NCBI GenBank assembly: GCA_039720395.1
Contig: CM077820.1
Location: 48,469,425 to 48,533,424, forward strand
Source: Liquidambar formosana
Taxonomy: Eukaryota; Streptophyta; Magnoliopsida; Saxifragales; Altingiaceae
Direction: 5' to 3'
DNA length: 64,000 nucleotides
Position numbers and translations under genes: made by a program. Below are positions 44,367-55,833 of the stretch, in pieces. Below the pieces are notes generated by a model that saw only the letters and a list, made by a program, of their open reading frames with translations, made no database searches and was not told the DNA's origin. Every line of letters starts with the position of its first letter. The first letter of the stretch is position 1.

Positions 44367-44867
44367 CTTCTGTACGAACAAGTGTTCTATGGTGGTGTTA
44401 AGGTCTCCCTTCCATACCCATTCGTCCTCCTGTACTTGCACTTTCTCCAATTGTGGTGTGTTCAAAATTCCATTAGAGAAAGTCTTCAATTTGGGGCATT
44501 CTTCCACTAACACTTGTTCCAAGGATGGGAATGAAAGGTATTACTCCCTGTGCAGAAGTTTGAGAGGTTTGGTAAACTCCTCAATTTTAGAGAGCTTAAT
44601 CGACTAAAAGTAGTCTCATGATCCGCCGCTTCTCCTTCTTCGCTTACAATTATTTCTTTCATCATCTTGCAGCCATCTACAATATGCGTTTAATTGTACT
44701 AGACATTTTGCTATTTCAAATGGCAGCAAGTGTGTTAAATTTTGACACGAACGAACTGTTAGAGTTGTTAGGTCGCAAAATGACTTTCCATGAAGTTGGC
44801 CTTGCCAAATCTCTTTTATACTATAAAGGTCCTCCAATTCCAATTCCTCCAAGCGAAGGAATTCAAC
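44367..44867 (-). pseudogene. NB-LRR tail exon, paralogue fragment B
   Basis: Minus-strand LRR coding remains from acceptor (TTTACCAG|GTTGAATTCC) to donor (CAGAAG|GTATGTTTT). Readable parts are FLRLEELELEDLYSIKEIWQ, LPFEIAKCLVQL, and LEQVLVEECPKLKTFSNGIL, then FVQKV. At least two frameshifts lie between about 44530 and 44690. It is a shortened relative of the exon at 20854-21615, lacking its middle. No NB-ARC or coiled coil is associated with it, so it is a stranded fragment. Confidence 0.75.
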
Positions 44868-45400
44868 CTGGTAAACCATTGAAACAAAAGAAGTGTGTAG
44901 CTTTGGTTGTTTTAAACAATTTAAGAAATACACAAACAAAATAATTGTAAAAGCATGTGACAATGTAGAACATTTTAATATGGAGCAGTATAGAAAAGTA
45001 CTATGGGCAGTGTTGTCCAAATAATATAAAAGTTTCACTAAAATCCGTGGACATGATAAGTTGTTATGTTTAAATTAGTATCATAAACGAAGTGAAAACT
45101 AATGTCATGGTTCAACTAAAGCCGATTTTTGAAGTTTTATTTATCACTAAAATGAATGTCCAAATTCTTATTAAAATCATTCAAACGAGTTCAACCAATT
45201 AAATCAACTACTTTCAATTTACCAATTTTGCAAGATCAAGTTACGTCAAATTTTTTAAGTACAAAAAATTCAAAGCTAGCTATTAAAAGAACTAAAATAT
45301 ATAATGCGGACAATAGCAACCCTACTAGCATTGCAAGAAGTAGGTGAGCGTTAGAAGTATGGCCATGATATGTAATGGGCTCAAACGGCCTTAAGAATTT
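44868..45400. other. Intron/intergenic DNA upstream of LRR fragment B
   Basis: AT-rich, no gene recognised. It starts at the acceptor of the LRR exon and ends at the fold-back element. Confidence 0.5.
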
Positions 45401-45792
45401 AGGGATCTCTGTTGGCGCCCCAAGACTTGCTTTCATCTCCCATTTATTTTATATTTTAAGATTTTATGAAAAATATAAAAGGTTTTCATAAAAACTAATC
45501 ATGTAATCTACTAGAAAACATCATTTTAAACACTTTGCAGAAGAAATTTTTTCAAAAATCTATCGTTTAAATAGACTTTATAGCCATTTATGAAACAAAG
45601 ACCTATAAATGGTAAAAAATTCCACTTAAACAACAGATTTTAGAAAACTTCTTTTACAAAGTAGTTCAAAATGATGGTTTTTAATGAATGGAGTGTCCGG
45701 TCTTTATAAAAGCTTATATATTTTCATAAAACCTCAAAGTGTAAATAAGTGAGGGATGAAAAGCAAGTCTTCGGGTGCCAATAGAGGCCCCG
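45401..45792. mobile_element. Fold-back hAT-like element, 392 bp, 7-8-bp TSD
   Basis: The halves are long inverted repeats of about 190 bp. Paired blocks include CTCTGTTGGCGCCCCAAGAC against CTTCGGGTGCCAATAGAG, AACATCATTTT against AAAATGATGGTT, and TTGTTTAA against TTAAACAA. Flanks are AGAATTT (45394-45400 and 45793-45799), 8 bp with one mismatch (A/G). No coding capacity. Confidence 0.75.
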
Positions 45793-45879
45793 AGAATTTT
45801 TATAGTTGGGAACAAGGTCCATAAAATTTAAATTTCGACCACAATAATGAGAATTTAAGAGAGTTATCTCACATTACCT

Positions 45880-46760
45880 ACATATCTTTTTGTTTTTACA
45901 CCTCTATGTGTGTGCGGTGGAATTTGATACTAATTCCATCCATTTGTGGTTTAAAATAATAATACACCCCTAGCCCTCCTTTAATGACTTCAATATTGTT
46001 CTTCGTATAGGAATGAAGGTGGCCAATTGAGATTGAAAATTACCATATAGTTCTCTTTATGGTATAGATGGATTATCAAATAATTGTTAGCATTTTTATA
46101 ACTATATATTTAAAGAACGATACTTATATTTTGGTCCCAAATTTTATATAATTCTAGTATATCAAATACCATGTGCATTGTTCTAGGCAAATGTTATTAA
46201 TAGTTTATATGGAAACATTGTTAAAGACAATGTCCATGTTAGTGCTGATGTGGCTCTGTATTTTTTCAGAGGCTTTAATTTTTGGTAACTTTTATTTTTT
46301 TGTTTAAATTTATTATAAAACAAAAGAAAAGAAATCTGGTCTTATTGATTATATCTGTCTTTTTTTTCCTTTTCTCTTTTTTTTTTTTTTTTTTGTAATT
46401 AAAAGAATCCCAGTTGCTTCTTTAAATGGTCCCTTTTGACAGCGTTTTAACCTTGAGTTCCTCCAAATTCCTCCTAAATTTAGGAATAGTTAGACCCACG
46501 GTCAAGGCACTCTAATCTCTGAGTAAACTCAAATAATAATTTTTTTTTTTTTATATAGTTTTAACTAGGGAAATTTTAAATTCATTCTTGATTTTTTTTT
46601 TTCAATTTCAATCTAATTTTAGGAACAATAAATCACAACACTTTAATTTCTGAAGCAATTTCAACTAGAGTTCCAAAAAATTTTCTAGAGAGTTTCCAAG
46701 ATAATCCTAATTTATTTCTAGTGAGTTTCCATGTTAATCTTGTAATAATCACTCATGTTT
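45880..46760. repeat. Paralogous non-coding segment (other copy about 50420-51000)
   Basis: Shared blocks in order: GTGTGTG.GGTGG, TAGATGGATTATCAAATAATT, TATATGGAAACATTG, AGACAATG, TTAGTGCT.A, and CCTTGA then TTCCTCCAAATTCCT. In both places it lies upstream of an LRR tail exon in minus-strand terms, so the duplicated block is several kilobases. Confidence 0.7.
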
Positions 46761-47269
46761 TGAAAATCTGCAAGTGTCCAAACCTGTAGTGTTGCCACTC
46801 CTAACCAATTAAACGGCTATGGCTTTAATTTGGTTTGAAACTGGCCAAATCCATCCACTCCTCTGACTGCCTTTCTAGCTTATAGGTAGTAGCATTTAGC
46901 GCTGTGAACGAACTAAACGGAACTGAGTGGAAGGCCTATCAAGCTTGGCTTGGTAAAGTAATGAACTCAAAGAGCATTTTTATCGAGTAAAATAGCCTAT
47001 CTTAATTCAACTTCTGAGTAGTTTGACTCATCTTTGGCCATTGCAGCATTTCTTGACTACGTTTGTTTTTTATTTTTATTTTTTCTATAATGGACTAATA
47101 AATTCATCAAGTGGGTAAATTCTGATATCTTTGTACTATGTCAAGTCCTTTTGGTATGTAATAGCAATTAAGCATGCTGGACGAACCATCAAAAACGTTT
47201 TACATGGATATATACGAGCACTTCATTTTTAATTTGAGAATGAACAATTGTGGTATGAGTCTAACGAAC
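46761..47269. other. Intergenic/intron, no gene recognised
   Basis: AT-rich sequence with T runs near 47075. Nothing recognised. Confidence 0.5.
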
Positions 47270-47992
47270 CTTGTTATTAATGAAGAGGGCTCCACTGGGA
47301 ACGTCAATGTTGCCATCGCCAAAACTTTCTTGCAAGCCTTCATTTGTGGAACTGAATGTCTTTATTCTTGGACACCCAGCTATCTTCATTGTACTCAACC
47401 AATAAAACACTAGAGTATGATTTCCTGGATAGAAACTTGTGAGGCTGGGCAAACCTTGAAGAATGATAGAGCCTAGTTGAAACGTGATCTCATCAATTGC
47501 TTCTTCTTTTGCTCCTTTTTCCTTTTCAACAATCTCTTTCATATTAAGACAATCTATTATTTTCAGTCCATTAAAGTTATGAAGCTTGGAAACCATGGAA
47601 AGAGAGAACAGACTTCTCAAGCTGTTACACTTTTCTATGTTTAGCTGAAGTAGATTAAAGCTTAAAATAACTTTAGGATCCTTGTTCCATATGCACCTCA
47701 ACTTAGGAAGCCTGGTCAAATTCATTTCTTCTAAATCAAGGACTAGGGCATGACGTTTTTTCATCACAGTCTAGCCCTTCAAGATCAAACACTTCTTCCA
47801 GCGAATCACAACTTTCCACGGTGATTTTTTTCAACTTAGGTAAGCTTTCTAGCATAATAGACGAGGACAACATTCAACAGGGATGGACACTTCTCCACCA
47901 CCAAATCTTGTACATAGCAACCCTCGACTGGGAAATTGGTCATGACATATTTGTTTCAACTCGGACAGTTCGGAGAATCTCAAGAATTCCAT
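47270..47992 (-). pseudogene. NB-LRR LRR exon, paralogue fragment C
   Basis: From an acceptor (TTTTTACAG|ATGGAATTC) the minus strand reads EFLRFSELSELKQICHDQFP, then changes frame (CPSLLNVV, then LESLPKLKKITVESCDSLEE, then FDLEG), then ALVLDLEEMNLTRLPKLRCI, LRSLFSLSMVSKLHNF, and LPSLTSFYPGNHTLVFY to FINNKV at a donor. At least three frameshifts lie between 47770 and 47930. It is of the same LRR class as blocks 3-5. No upstream NB-ARC is present. Confidence 0.75.
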
Positions 47993-48999
47993 CTGTAAAA
48001 ACCAAAGCAATACATTACTCTTTGTGCATAAATACAAGTTCTTACTAAACAATTCAGCAGCTTCAAAGTGGCATGCAAGTAAGTGACCAAGTATCTAAAT
48101 AGAATATTTGACAAGTGTCCAATTGTCTATTGTCTCCTAGACAACGGTGAATAATGCACCAGCCCTTTTGTATTGCTTTCTGGTGCACTATTACACGACT
48201 GTCATTTAAGAAGACTTTTTGACCATATATAGTCTATTTTATTTTTACACAAAAACTATAAATTAGCCATAAAATCCGTTTAAACGACCAAATTTTGAAA
48301 AAAATTTCTTTTAATACACAAGTTATTCAAAATAATGTTTTCTAGTTAACTACATGAAATGTATTCATGAAAACCTTTATATGCGCAATTGGACCTCTCT
48401 TATAGCCCCAAAATCACCCCCGATGTGTTAACCTCTTTTATTCCAAACACTTCACCTTTTTTAAAAAAAAACACAAAGCATTTATTAAAACCACGTCATG
48501 GGGTGGTTTTGGGGTTTGGTCATGAGAGGCTCAAAGCATTTCCCCTTTATAATTGGTGGGCTGGCACATGAGACATTGTTGAGGACATGTCCATGTGTCA
48601 AATGATCGAACGACCATCATCAGATGCCATGCCTATCAGCCTATGTTTGGTTTTTCCTTGGACATATCCATGTGGCAAATAAAAAATCTCTACACTGTGC
48701 CTAATTTAAGTAAAGTCCTCTATAGTATAATGGCCAAGGGTACTGTTGGACGAACCATAAAGGATGGCTCTTGTATGGACAGTTTTCGTTTTGAATATGA
48801 GAAGGAAAATGTTTGTCCATTAATTGTCCTTTATTGTGCTATTTAATAATTTTTTATCCGTCCTTTTTGAGATTCAAACGGTTTTTAAAACTTTTCTGAA
48901 AAACTTTCAACACTCTTTATACTCACATAATTACCAATAAAATTTGATAGCATGGGTTGGTAGTATGTAATTCAAATTCCATCAATTCAGCTTTCTAGT
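47993..48999. other. Intron/intergenic DNA, no gene recognised
   Basis: AT-rich. Bases 48590-48850 contain a plus-strand frame with no known domain. No bordered repeat was found. Confidence 0.5.
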
Positions 49000-49590
49000 G
49001 AACAAACTACATAATTAGCCCAAATGTATTCTATTCTTATAGGAAAAATTAAATCAACAAGTAGTTTCATAAACTAATTAAAATTTAATAAAATTGATGC
49101 ACATTTATAATCATTGTTACAACCTTTAAAGGAAACAAAATCAAGAACTCACTCCGTTCCACTTTGGATGTGTTCAACCAAAATAGATTACAGTCTTGCA
49201 AGTCTCATCACAATATGGAGGAGGTTCAAAGGTTGCCAACATTTCATCAATAAAATATATGATTGCATCAGGTTGATTAATGGACAAAAGAGTTGCTCAG
49301 GGAACATACTGACATTGGCTAGGCAACAAATACAATAGTAATAACAAAAAAAAAAAAAGATGCAAATGATCTTCAAGTATAATGGCATGTCCCATGCCAA
49401 TAGGATGTGGAGACTGCGGGGATCTTGGTTTCAAACTCTACATGGATGTGTGTGTGGAAGCAAATTACAAAAAAGATGGCCAAAGGCCTTGTATGTACTG
49501 AGAATAGTTCTATTTCAAGGCTTAAAGAACTTATTGCAAAATAAATAAATAAATAATGATCATATTACTTGCATTCTAGAGGTAGGATGG
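49000..49590. repeat. Segment paralogous to 19650-20326
   Basis: See 19650-20326 for the shared blocks. This copy lacks the MITE at 20327-20473 and lies closer (about 150 bp versus 510 bp) to its LRR tail exon. Confidence 0.65.
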
Positions 49591-49736
49591 AAAGCAAAAA
49601 TATATCACAATGTTTTGTGAATCGTGACCGAGAGTGGGAGTTCAAGATACATGAGAAAAGCCGGCCCATTCTTGTAAACCTATCATGGTTAAGAACGAAA
49701 TAGGGAAAGAAGAAAATGTTGACTGTTAGTACCTAC

Positions 49737-50277
49737 CTTTTGTTCGAACAAGTATTGTATGGTCCTATTAAGGTCTCCCTTCCAGAATCCTTGTCCAGCA
49801 GCAGCAGTTCGTCATCTTCGTTATCTCCAAAATCGTCCTCGCCCGATTGTACAGGCACTGTTGTCCAGCTTTGGTGGTGTACACTCCATAGAGAAAGTCT
49901 TCAATTCGGGGCATTTTTCCACCAACACGTCTTCCAAGGATGGGAATAAAAAGTATTACTCCTTGCACAAAAGCTGGTGAGGTTTGATAAGTTCTTAGTT
50001 TCAGAGAGTTTAATTGACTAAAAGTAGTCTCATCTGTCTCTTCTTCTTCTCGCTTGTAATTACTTCTTCATCATCTTGCAATTATCTACAATTATGCTTT
50101 AATTTGCACTAGACTTTTACCTATTGCGAATGTCAGTACATGTGTTAAACTTTCACACATCCTTTACTTCGAGTACTCTTAGTTTGCAAATGACGATGTG
50201 TGATATTGGTCTTGCCAAATCTCTTTCATACTTGACATGGTCCTCAATTTTTAATTCCGCCAAGTTAGGAAATGCAC
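49737..50277 (-). pseudogene. NB-LRR tail exon, paralogue fragment D
   Basis: Acceptor-like TAG|GTGCATTTCC and donor AAAAG|GTAGGT border a heavily damaged LRR exon: FPNLAELKIEDHVKYERDLA, KLRVLEVKDV, then after several frameshifts LEDVLVEKCPELKTF and KGDLNRTIQYLFEQKV. A run of GCTGCTGCTGG codons replaces part of the LRR near 49800. Relative of 20854-21615 and 44367-44867. Confidence 0.7.
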
Positions 50278-50419
50278 CTAGTAAATTATAAGACAAGAGA
50301 AGTTTAGTTGTTTTTAAACAACTCATAAAATACACAAACAAAGTAGTTTGTCGTCAATGGCTTTTCAGCCTAGTGGCACATCCCCCTCCCCCCCCAAAAA
50401 AAAAATTGTTATAAAAACC

Positions 50420-51000
50420 AGATTTGTTTTTTATTCCTGTGTGTGTAATGTAATATGATACCAATACATTTATTCTTCGTAATTTAAAATACAAACCAAT
50501 TCCTTCTATACCCTATAATTTAAAATAAAAACACATTACTCACCTTCCTTTAACTTAGACTCTATAAAGGTGGCGTATTGATGATTGAACGGTACCAAAG
50601 AGTTCTCTTTATTAATAGTATATATAGATGGATTATCAAATAATTTACAAATTTATGACTTTTTTAAAGAATGAAAATTACAATTTTTTTTTGGTCCCAA
50701 TTTTAAATGGGAATTTTGTGTGAGTCTCATAGTTCAATTAGATAAAAGGATATATGGAAACATTGCTCAAGACAATGCCCACGTTAGTGCTAACGTGGCG
50801 CCGCATTTTTTCCTTCTTGCACTTTCAATTTTTTGGTACTGTGAATATTTTTGAATTTTCTCTTTCGAAAGGAACCTTGACTTCCTCCAAATTCCTTGCT
50901 TTTCTCCTAATTTGTTGGAATAATCAATCCCAATTAAAATTATATTGAGGAATTTCAATTAATATTTCTTTATTTAAGTATCTGATTTGGGAACTTTTAA
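50420..51000. repeat. Paralogous non-coding segment (other copy 45880-46760)
   Basis: See 45880-46760. A C/A-rich run (CCCCCTCCCCCCCC then A10) lies just before it, at about 50383-50406. Confidence 0.7.
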
Positions 51001-51469
51001 ATTCGTTCATGTTATGTTTGAATAGGGAATTTTTAGGTGGAATTTGCTTTTGAGATAGAATTTATAAAATTTTAAGAATGGAACTCCTTATAAAAATTTG
51101 ACAAATTCCATCTTAAAAACAAATTCCACATAGAAATTTCTTATCCAAACATTGCGTTATTGATTTCTTCAAAAATTCATCCTACTTTTGAATTCATAAT
51201 CTAAGGTAGTTTGATTATAACAAAAACCTATGAATGTACTTATATATAAAAGTACTTAATTCAAGTTGAAGGCTTTAATAGAACAAGAGGAGGCCTAAAT
51301 TAACGTGGCCAAAGCTGATGAGAAAGGACACATATGCTATGAATTTAATAGTGTTAGTATGTGTGGCTCAAATTATAATGGTGGTGCGCATGCGCCGTCA
51401 GCCCGTCGTGTGTGGGAAAACTTATCTGCCGACTCGCCGAATTCAAGTGCTTTTTTGCTGCAACTACCA

Positions 51470-52745
51470 ATGCTTTGAGTTGCAAAGAAAAGAAGTGGTG
51501 GCCCATTTTATTGACCGTAGAGATGTGAATTCATGGAAGGATAAGAGTCTAGTACATGATTTGGTACAGTGACTCTCCCTGTGATGGATGTTCAAGATAC
51601 TCTTGTTTGGATTCATAGTTCTAATGGGAAATTAATTTTTGCCGATGCCCATGATTTTTGCAGATCCCCCAAGCTTCTTACTTCATGGTCTACTAATCTT
51701 TGGAAATCCTTCATTCCTATTGATGACCAAATTCAAAAGAGAGGTATTTCAGTCGTTTCTTGCTGTAGTTTATGTAAAAAGTCTAGTCATACGGAGGATG
51801 CGATCCATCTTTTCTTGCATTGTGATTTTGCGAGAATATTTGGAACTGGGTTGCTGCTATTTTTCATGTCTCTATTGATCTTCAATTTGATTCCTTAGTT
51901 GACTTTTAGAACACAGTTATGGCTAGACACATGAGCACTCAGGTATTCAAGTTGTGGCAGGCTGCAATTATGTTGGTATTCTTCTCTATTTGGCATGCAC
52001 GAAATTCTTTTAGATATGATGAGAAAAGACCTCTTTTAAAGAGGACTTGCCTCTGTATTGAATCTTTTCTGGTTGATATTGGTAAAATCAGTACTGGGCA
52101 TATCAAATGAGCTAAATGACTTGCTAGTGTTGCATAGACTGGGAGTGGCTGGTGTTCCACAAAGAGCTCCAACTATTACTAAAGTCAGATGGTTCCCTCC
52201 GCCCCCTAACTGGCTTAAACTTAATACAGATGGTCTTGCTAAAGGCAATCCAGGTCTAGCTGCAATAGGAGGTGTTTTCAGGACTTGTAAGGGCTTCGTT
52301 AAAAATGCTTTTTATGCTGAATTATTAGCAGTGATAACGGGCATTGAACAAGCTTGGATAAATAGGTGGAGGTATATTTGGCTGGAGTGTGATTCAAGTG
52401 CTGTAATTTCGTGTCTCGGGAATAAAGAGTTTGCTCCTCCATGGGATTTAGGGATTAAATGACTTAATTGTTTGCATTATATGCAGTACATGAAAATTCA
52501 ATTTAGTCACATATACAGAGTGGGCAATGTTGCTGTGGATAAATGTGCTAACTTGGGTCTTCAATTTTCTAGATTTCAATGGTGGTGGGCTTCTCCTAAA
52601 GAGTTGGATTTTTTTATCTGTCCTGACATGTTCTCTTTACCTTCTCATAGATTTCGTCCTCGATCATTAGGCTTTCTTTTTGTTGTGAGCTGGATTGTGA
52701 CATTATGAGTCACCAAGACCAGACTCTCTTTTTCTTGTTCTATTT
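51470..52745 (+). pseudogene. Decayed LINE (L1-type) 3' coding end: zf-RVT and RNase H
   Basis: Plus-strand fragments in successive frames match the end of a plant LINE ORF2. First comes VVAHFIDRR and DTLVWIHSSNGKLIF, then the zinc-binding reverse-transcriptase-associated domain with CCSLCKKSSHTEDAIHLFLH. Then FSIWHARNSFRYD. Last comes an RNase H-like domain, NWLKLNTDGLAKGNPG, AELLAVITGI and WLECDSSAV, which still shows the Asp, Glu, Asp catalytic residues. Stops at about 51571, 51898 and 52462 and frame changes separate these parts. The endonuclease and most of the polymerase are missing. The 3' end runs into the assembly gap. Confidence 0.8.
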
Positions 52746-52759
52746 TTTATTTCAATTTT

Positions 52760-52859
52760 NNNNNNNNNNNNNNNNNNNNNNNNNNNNNNNNNNNNNNNNN
52801 NNNNNNNNNNNNNNNNNNNNNNNNNNNNNNNNNNNNNNNNNNNNNNNNNNNNNNNNNNN
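52760..52859. other. Assembly gap of exactly 100 N
   Basis: A round-number run of N, the conventional size for a join of unknown true length. Relationships across it (LINE to LTR) are not reliable. Confidence 0.99.
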
Positions 52860-54324
52860 GATTGAGTTACGAATTGAACCATTGGATTCATATCAACAAA
52901 ATTTACATAAGAGTATGTTTGAGGTAACATGAATGTTTTAATTTTGGGTATTATTTTATTCACGTGTAAAATGACGATTTTACCCCTACTCACTAAAAAT
53001 AGCTCGAATAGATTCCAAATTGAGTTTTGTTTGAACCCATGCAATTTCTATGAGAAGTGGAACACTTCAGGGACTTTTTATTAATATTTTTATGATGTCA
53101 TCATAATTCTCATATTTTTATATTTGCAATATAGCCCTTGAATTTCATCAAACTGAATATTTGGTTTAAAGATTTATGTTGAGTAGTTTGATTAAGATTG
53201 TTAATGGTGGTGGAACATAAGATGAATGATAACTCATATTCATAATTGGATATTGCAATATTATTGAGATTAATTAGTGTACGTGCATGATATTAGCATC
53301 CATATATTGAACGATATGATTATTAATGCATGTACAAACATATATCAAGTTATTCAGTGATCTGTTTATGTGAAGTTGAATACTTATACTTGTGATTGAG
53401 CTTAAGATGTTGAGATGAGAAACAAACATGTATAAATCTATTTTTTTGACATGTTTATGTGAAGTTGCTTATACTTGTAACTGAGATTGAGATGTTGAGA
53501 TGTTGAGATGAGACGACCGGGTTGAGAAAGCCCTGCAGTTAGTGCACTAATATGCTACTCCATTTTTTAGGGCAAGAGGCCAGTGGGGTAGCATACACAC
53601 ATAATGAGAGGTGTGTGCTGTGGTCGTAGATAGTATATCCTGTATGAGCAGACAGGTATGCTATGATTTTTTGCAGGTTGCAGCAGGCAACAGAGGCACA
53701 GGTACGTGCAAATTTTATATGCTTGAGTGGCATAACTTTTGAGAAGTGCTATTAACATCATTGTAGTATGAGATGTTACAAAGATGCTGTTACATGTAAG
53801 ATGAGTTGTTGTATACTAATGTTAAGTATAGATGTTGTTACATGTAAGATGAGTTGTTGTATACAAATTTTATATGCTTGAGTGGCATAAATTTTGAGAA
53901 ATGCTATTAACATCATTGCAGTATGAGATGTTACAGAAATGCTATTAAATGTACGATGAGCTGTTGTATACTAATGTTAAGCATTCATGGATGAATTATT
54001 TCACTGAGCCGTGGTTTGCTCACCCTTTTATTAAAAATTATTTTTCAGGATTTGGAAATTTGTGAGCTGTTGAGAAGACATGAATAGAAGAGCATATTTT
54101 CCTGATGTGATAGTTGTTTAGTTTTGATAAGTTGACATATGTGATGTAATATCAAACAGTGATGCATTGTAATAATTATAATTTCGTATATGAGGTAATA
54201 AAGAAATTAATATTTATGTGAAGTAATATTTGTCAACATGGTGTCTCTTGGAGAATGAATGGATAAGGTTTCGAGTTGTCACTACCTCACTAGGCTTTAG
54301 CAAGGCTATTTTTGGGGCGTAACA
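52860..54324. mobile_element. LTR-retrotransposon fragment, probably an LTR end
   Basis: The segment ends at 54324 in GGGCGTAACA and abuts Copia gag coding sequence, which it interrupts after the codons for LDYKMID. GACGACCGGGTTGAGAAAGC and the CAGCAGGCAACAGAGGC block (53518-53700) look like sequence I associate with plant Gypsy LTR/leader regions. The left border is hidden by the gap. It contains the tandem repeat at 53710-54000. Superfamily assignment is tentative. Confidence 0.5.
53710..54000. repeat. Two-copy tandem repeat, period 155 bp
   Basis: Units start AAATTTTATATGCTTGAGTG at 53710 and 53865 and continue GGCATAA, TTTTGAGAA, GCTATTAACATCATTG and GAGATGTTACA. An extra inner duplication, GTTACATGTAAGATGAGTTG, lies near 53790-53850. 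Confidence 0.85.
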
Positions 54325-54738
54325 GTCTATCATTTTATAGTCTAGGAATCTGCCTACAACAAATTTCTTCATTCCGGCATCTTCCGTTTTGTACTTTTTG
54401 TCTAAGGAGTCCCATAATTCCTTTGCAGTCTTTATTAGACTATACACATTATATAATATGTTGTCCAACGCATTGAGGATATAATTATTGCACAAGAAAT
54501 CAGAGTGTTTCCATGCCTCCACCGCCGCGATAGTAATCCTATCGGTCTGGCCCACTTTGAGAGTTGGAGCAATTTCATACAGAAACTTAACCAAATTCAA
54601 TGTAGTCAGATAAAACAGCATTTTCTGTTGCCATCTCTTAAAATCCGAACCATTGAATTTCTCTGGTTTCTCTCCATGTGCAGGAGCAGGGGCCACAGAC
54701 ACAACGGGCAGCACAACATTGGTACCCTCACTTGCCAT
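54325..54738 (-). pseudogene. Copia gag N-terminal fragment
   Basis: From ATG 54738 on the minus strand: PEKFNGSDFKRWQQKMLFYL, then EAWKHSDFLCNNYILNALDN and KELWDSLDKKYKTEDAGMKK, RFLDYKMID. This is the gag (UBN2-type) start of a plant Copia element. It breaks off where the LTR-like sequence at 52860-54324 begins; protease, integrase and polymerase are absent. It is a different family from the intact element at 27.2 kb. Confidence 0.85.
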
Positions 54739-54943
54739 TTCTGTTATACAGAAACGCAACCCAGAATGAATATAATAAATAACACAGAATTTTATAATAT
54801 AACACAGAATTCGTAATGCAGAATATATAATACATAATATATTCTATATTACACAGATTATCAAACAGTAATTAAACTGATATATACAAACTATAATTAA
54901 CAGAATTTACAAAGTGAACAGAAACGAAAATCTGTCTTAAGAT

Positions 54944-55833
54944 TGTTGGAAAAATATTGTCTTGTATTACTTATTTATAATTCTGTCAAAACAGTATGTA
55001 TATAATACACGAATTATTCTGGATTACTCAAACATACAGAATACAGAATATATAAAAGAAACCGAAATAAATTCTGGAAATTCACAAACTTACAGAAGAT
55101 AATAAAACAGAACCGGATTGATCAAGGCTAGCGTTTGACGCTATGTCCTTAAGACAGATTTCGCCCCTCACTTGGTGCTTTGAATCTCACAGACGTCTGC
55201 CTCCCAGGATACAATGATCTGTACGCACAGAAGAAGCACTGCAATCTCTGCGTCTGGCGAACCCACTGTGTCCTTACTCTCTCTCTTAAACAGTACAAAA
55301 ATTAATTTCTTGATTAACCTCTAATTTACTGCGAAAATGCAGTTTAAATAAACAACCCAGAAGTGACTCTCCAAAACAGTCCAAAAGGCATATTGATCAG
55401 GTGTGTCTTTTGTTCATGACTGTTCTGGGTTAACAGACAGACATGATTTAACGGTAATTAAATTAATTAGCAAAATAAATTTTGTTTAAAAAATAACACA
55501 CATGGGTCAGTCTTCTTGACCCCACCCCACCCCACCCGGCCTGGTGCGGGCGGGTGCGCACGTGTGTTTTTGGGTCCAAACCCAATGTTGGCTAGGTCTT
55601 CCCTCCTCACAAAACTTGGGTGCCCTTTAGGCCCAAACCATAGGTCCAAAGTATGTGTATATGAATTCACTCAGAATTTCATAGTTATTCAATGTGGGAC
55701 AAGCCTTATTACCATTCTTCAACCAATTATTCAAAAGTGACTTTAGAGAACAATTTCTCATTCATCCATTAATGAGTTTGGCCAATTAAATATTCGAATT
55801 AAATCTCCACATAGAGATTAACTAATTCCAACA
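54944..55833 (-). repeat. 5' LTR of the broken Copia element, about 890 bp
   Basis: On the minus strand it runs from TGTTGGAATTAG (55833) to TTTTTCCAACA (54944), perfect TG..CA ends with an 8-bp terminal inverted repeat TGTTGGAA. It is followed by a leader of about 205 bp and then gag at 54738. A standard TGGTATCAGAGC primer site is not visible after the LTR, so another tRNA or a decayed site must be assumed. A G/C-rich stretch, GGGTGGGGTGGGGTGGGG, lies at about 55520-55540. Confidence 0.7.
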
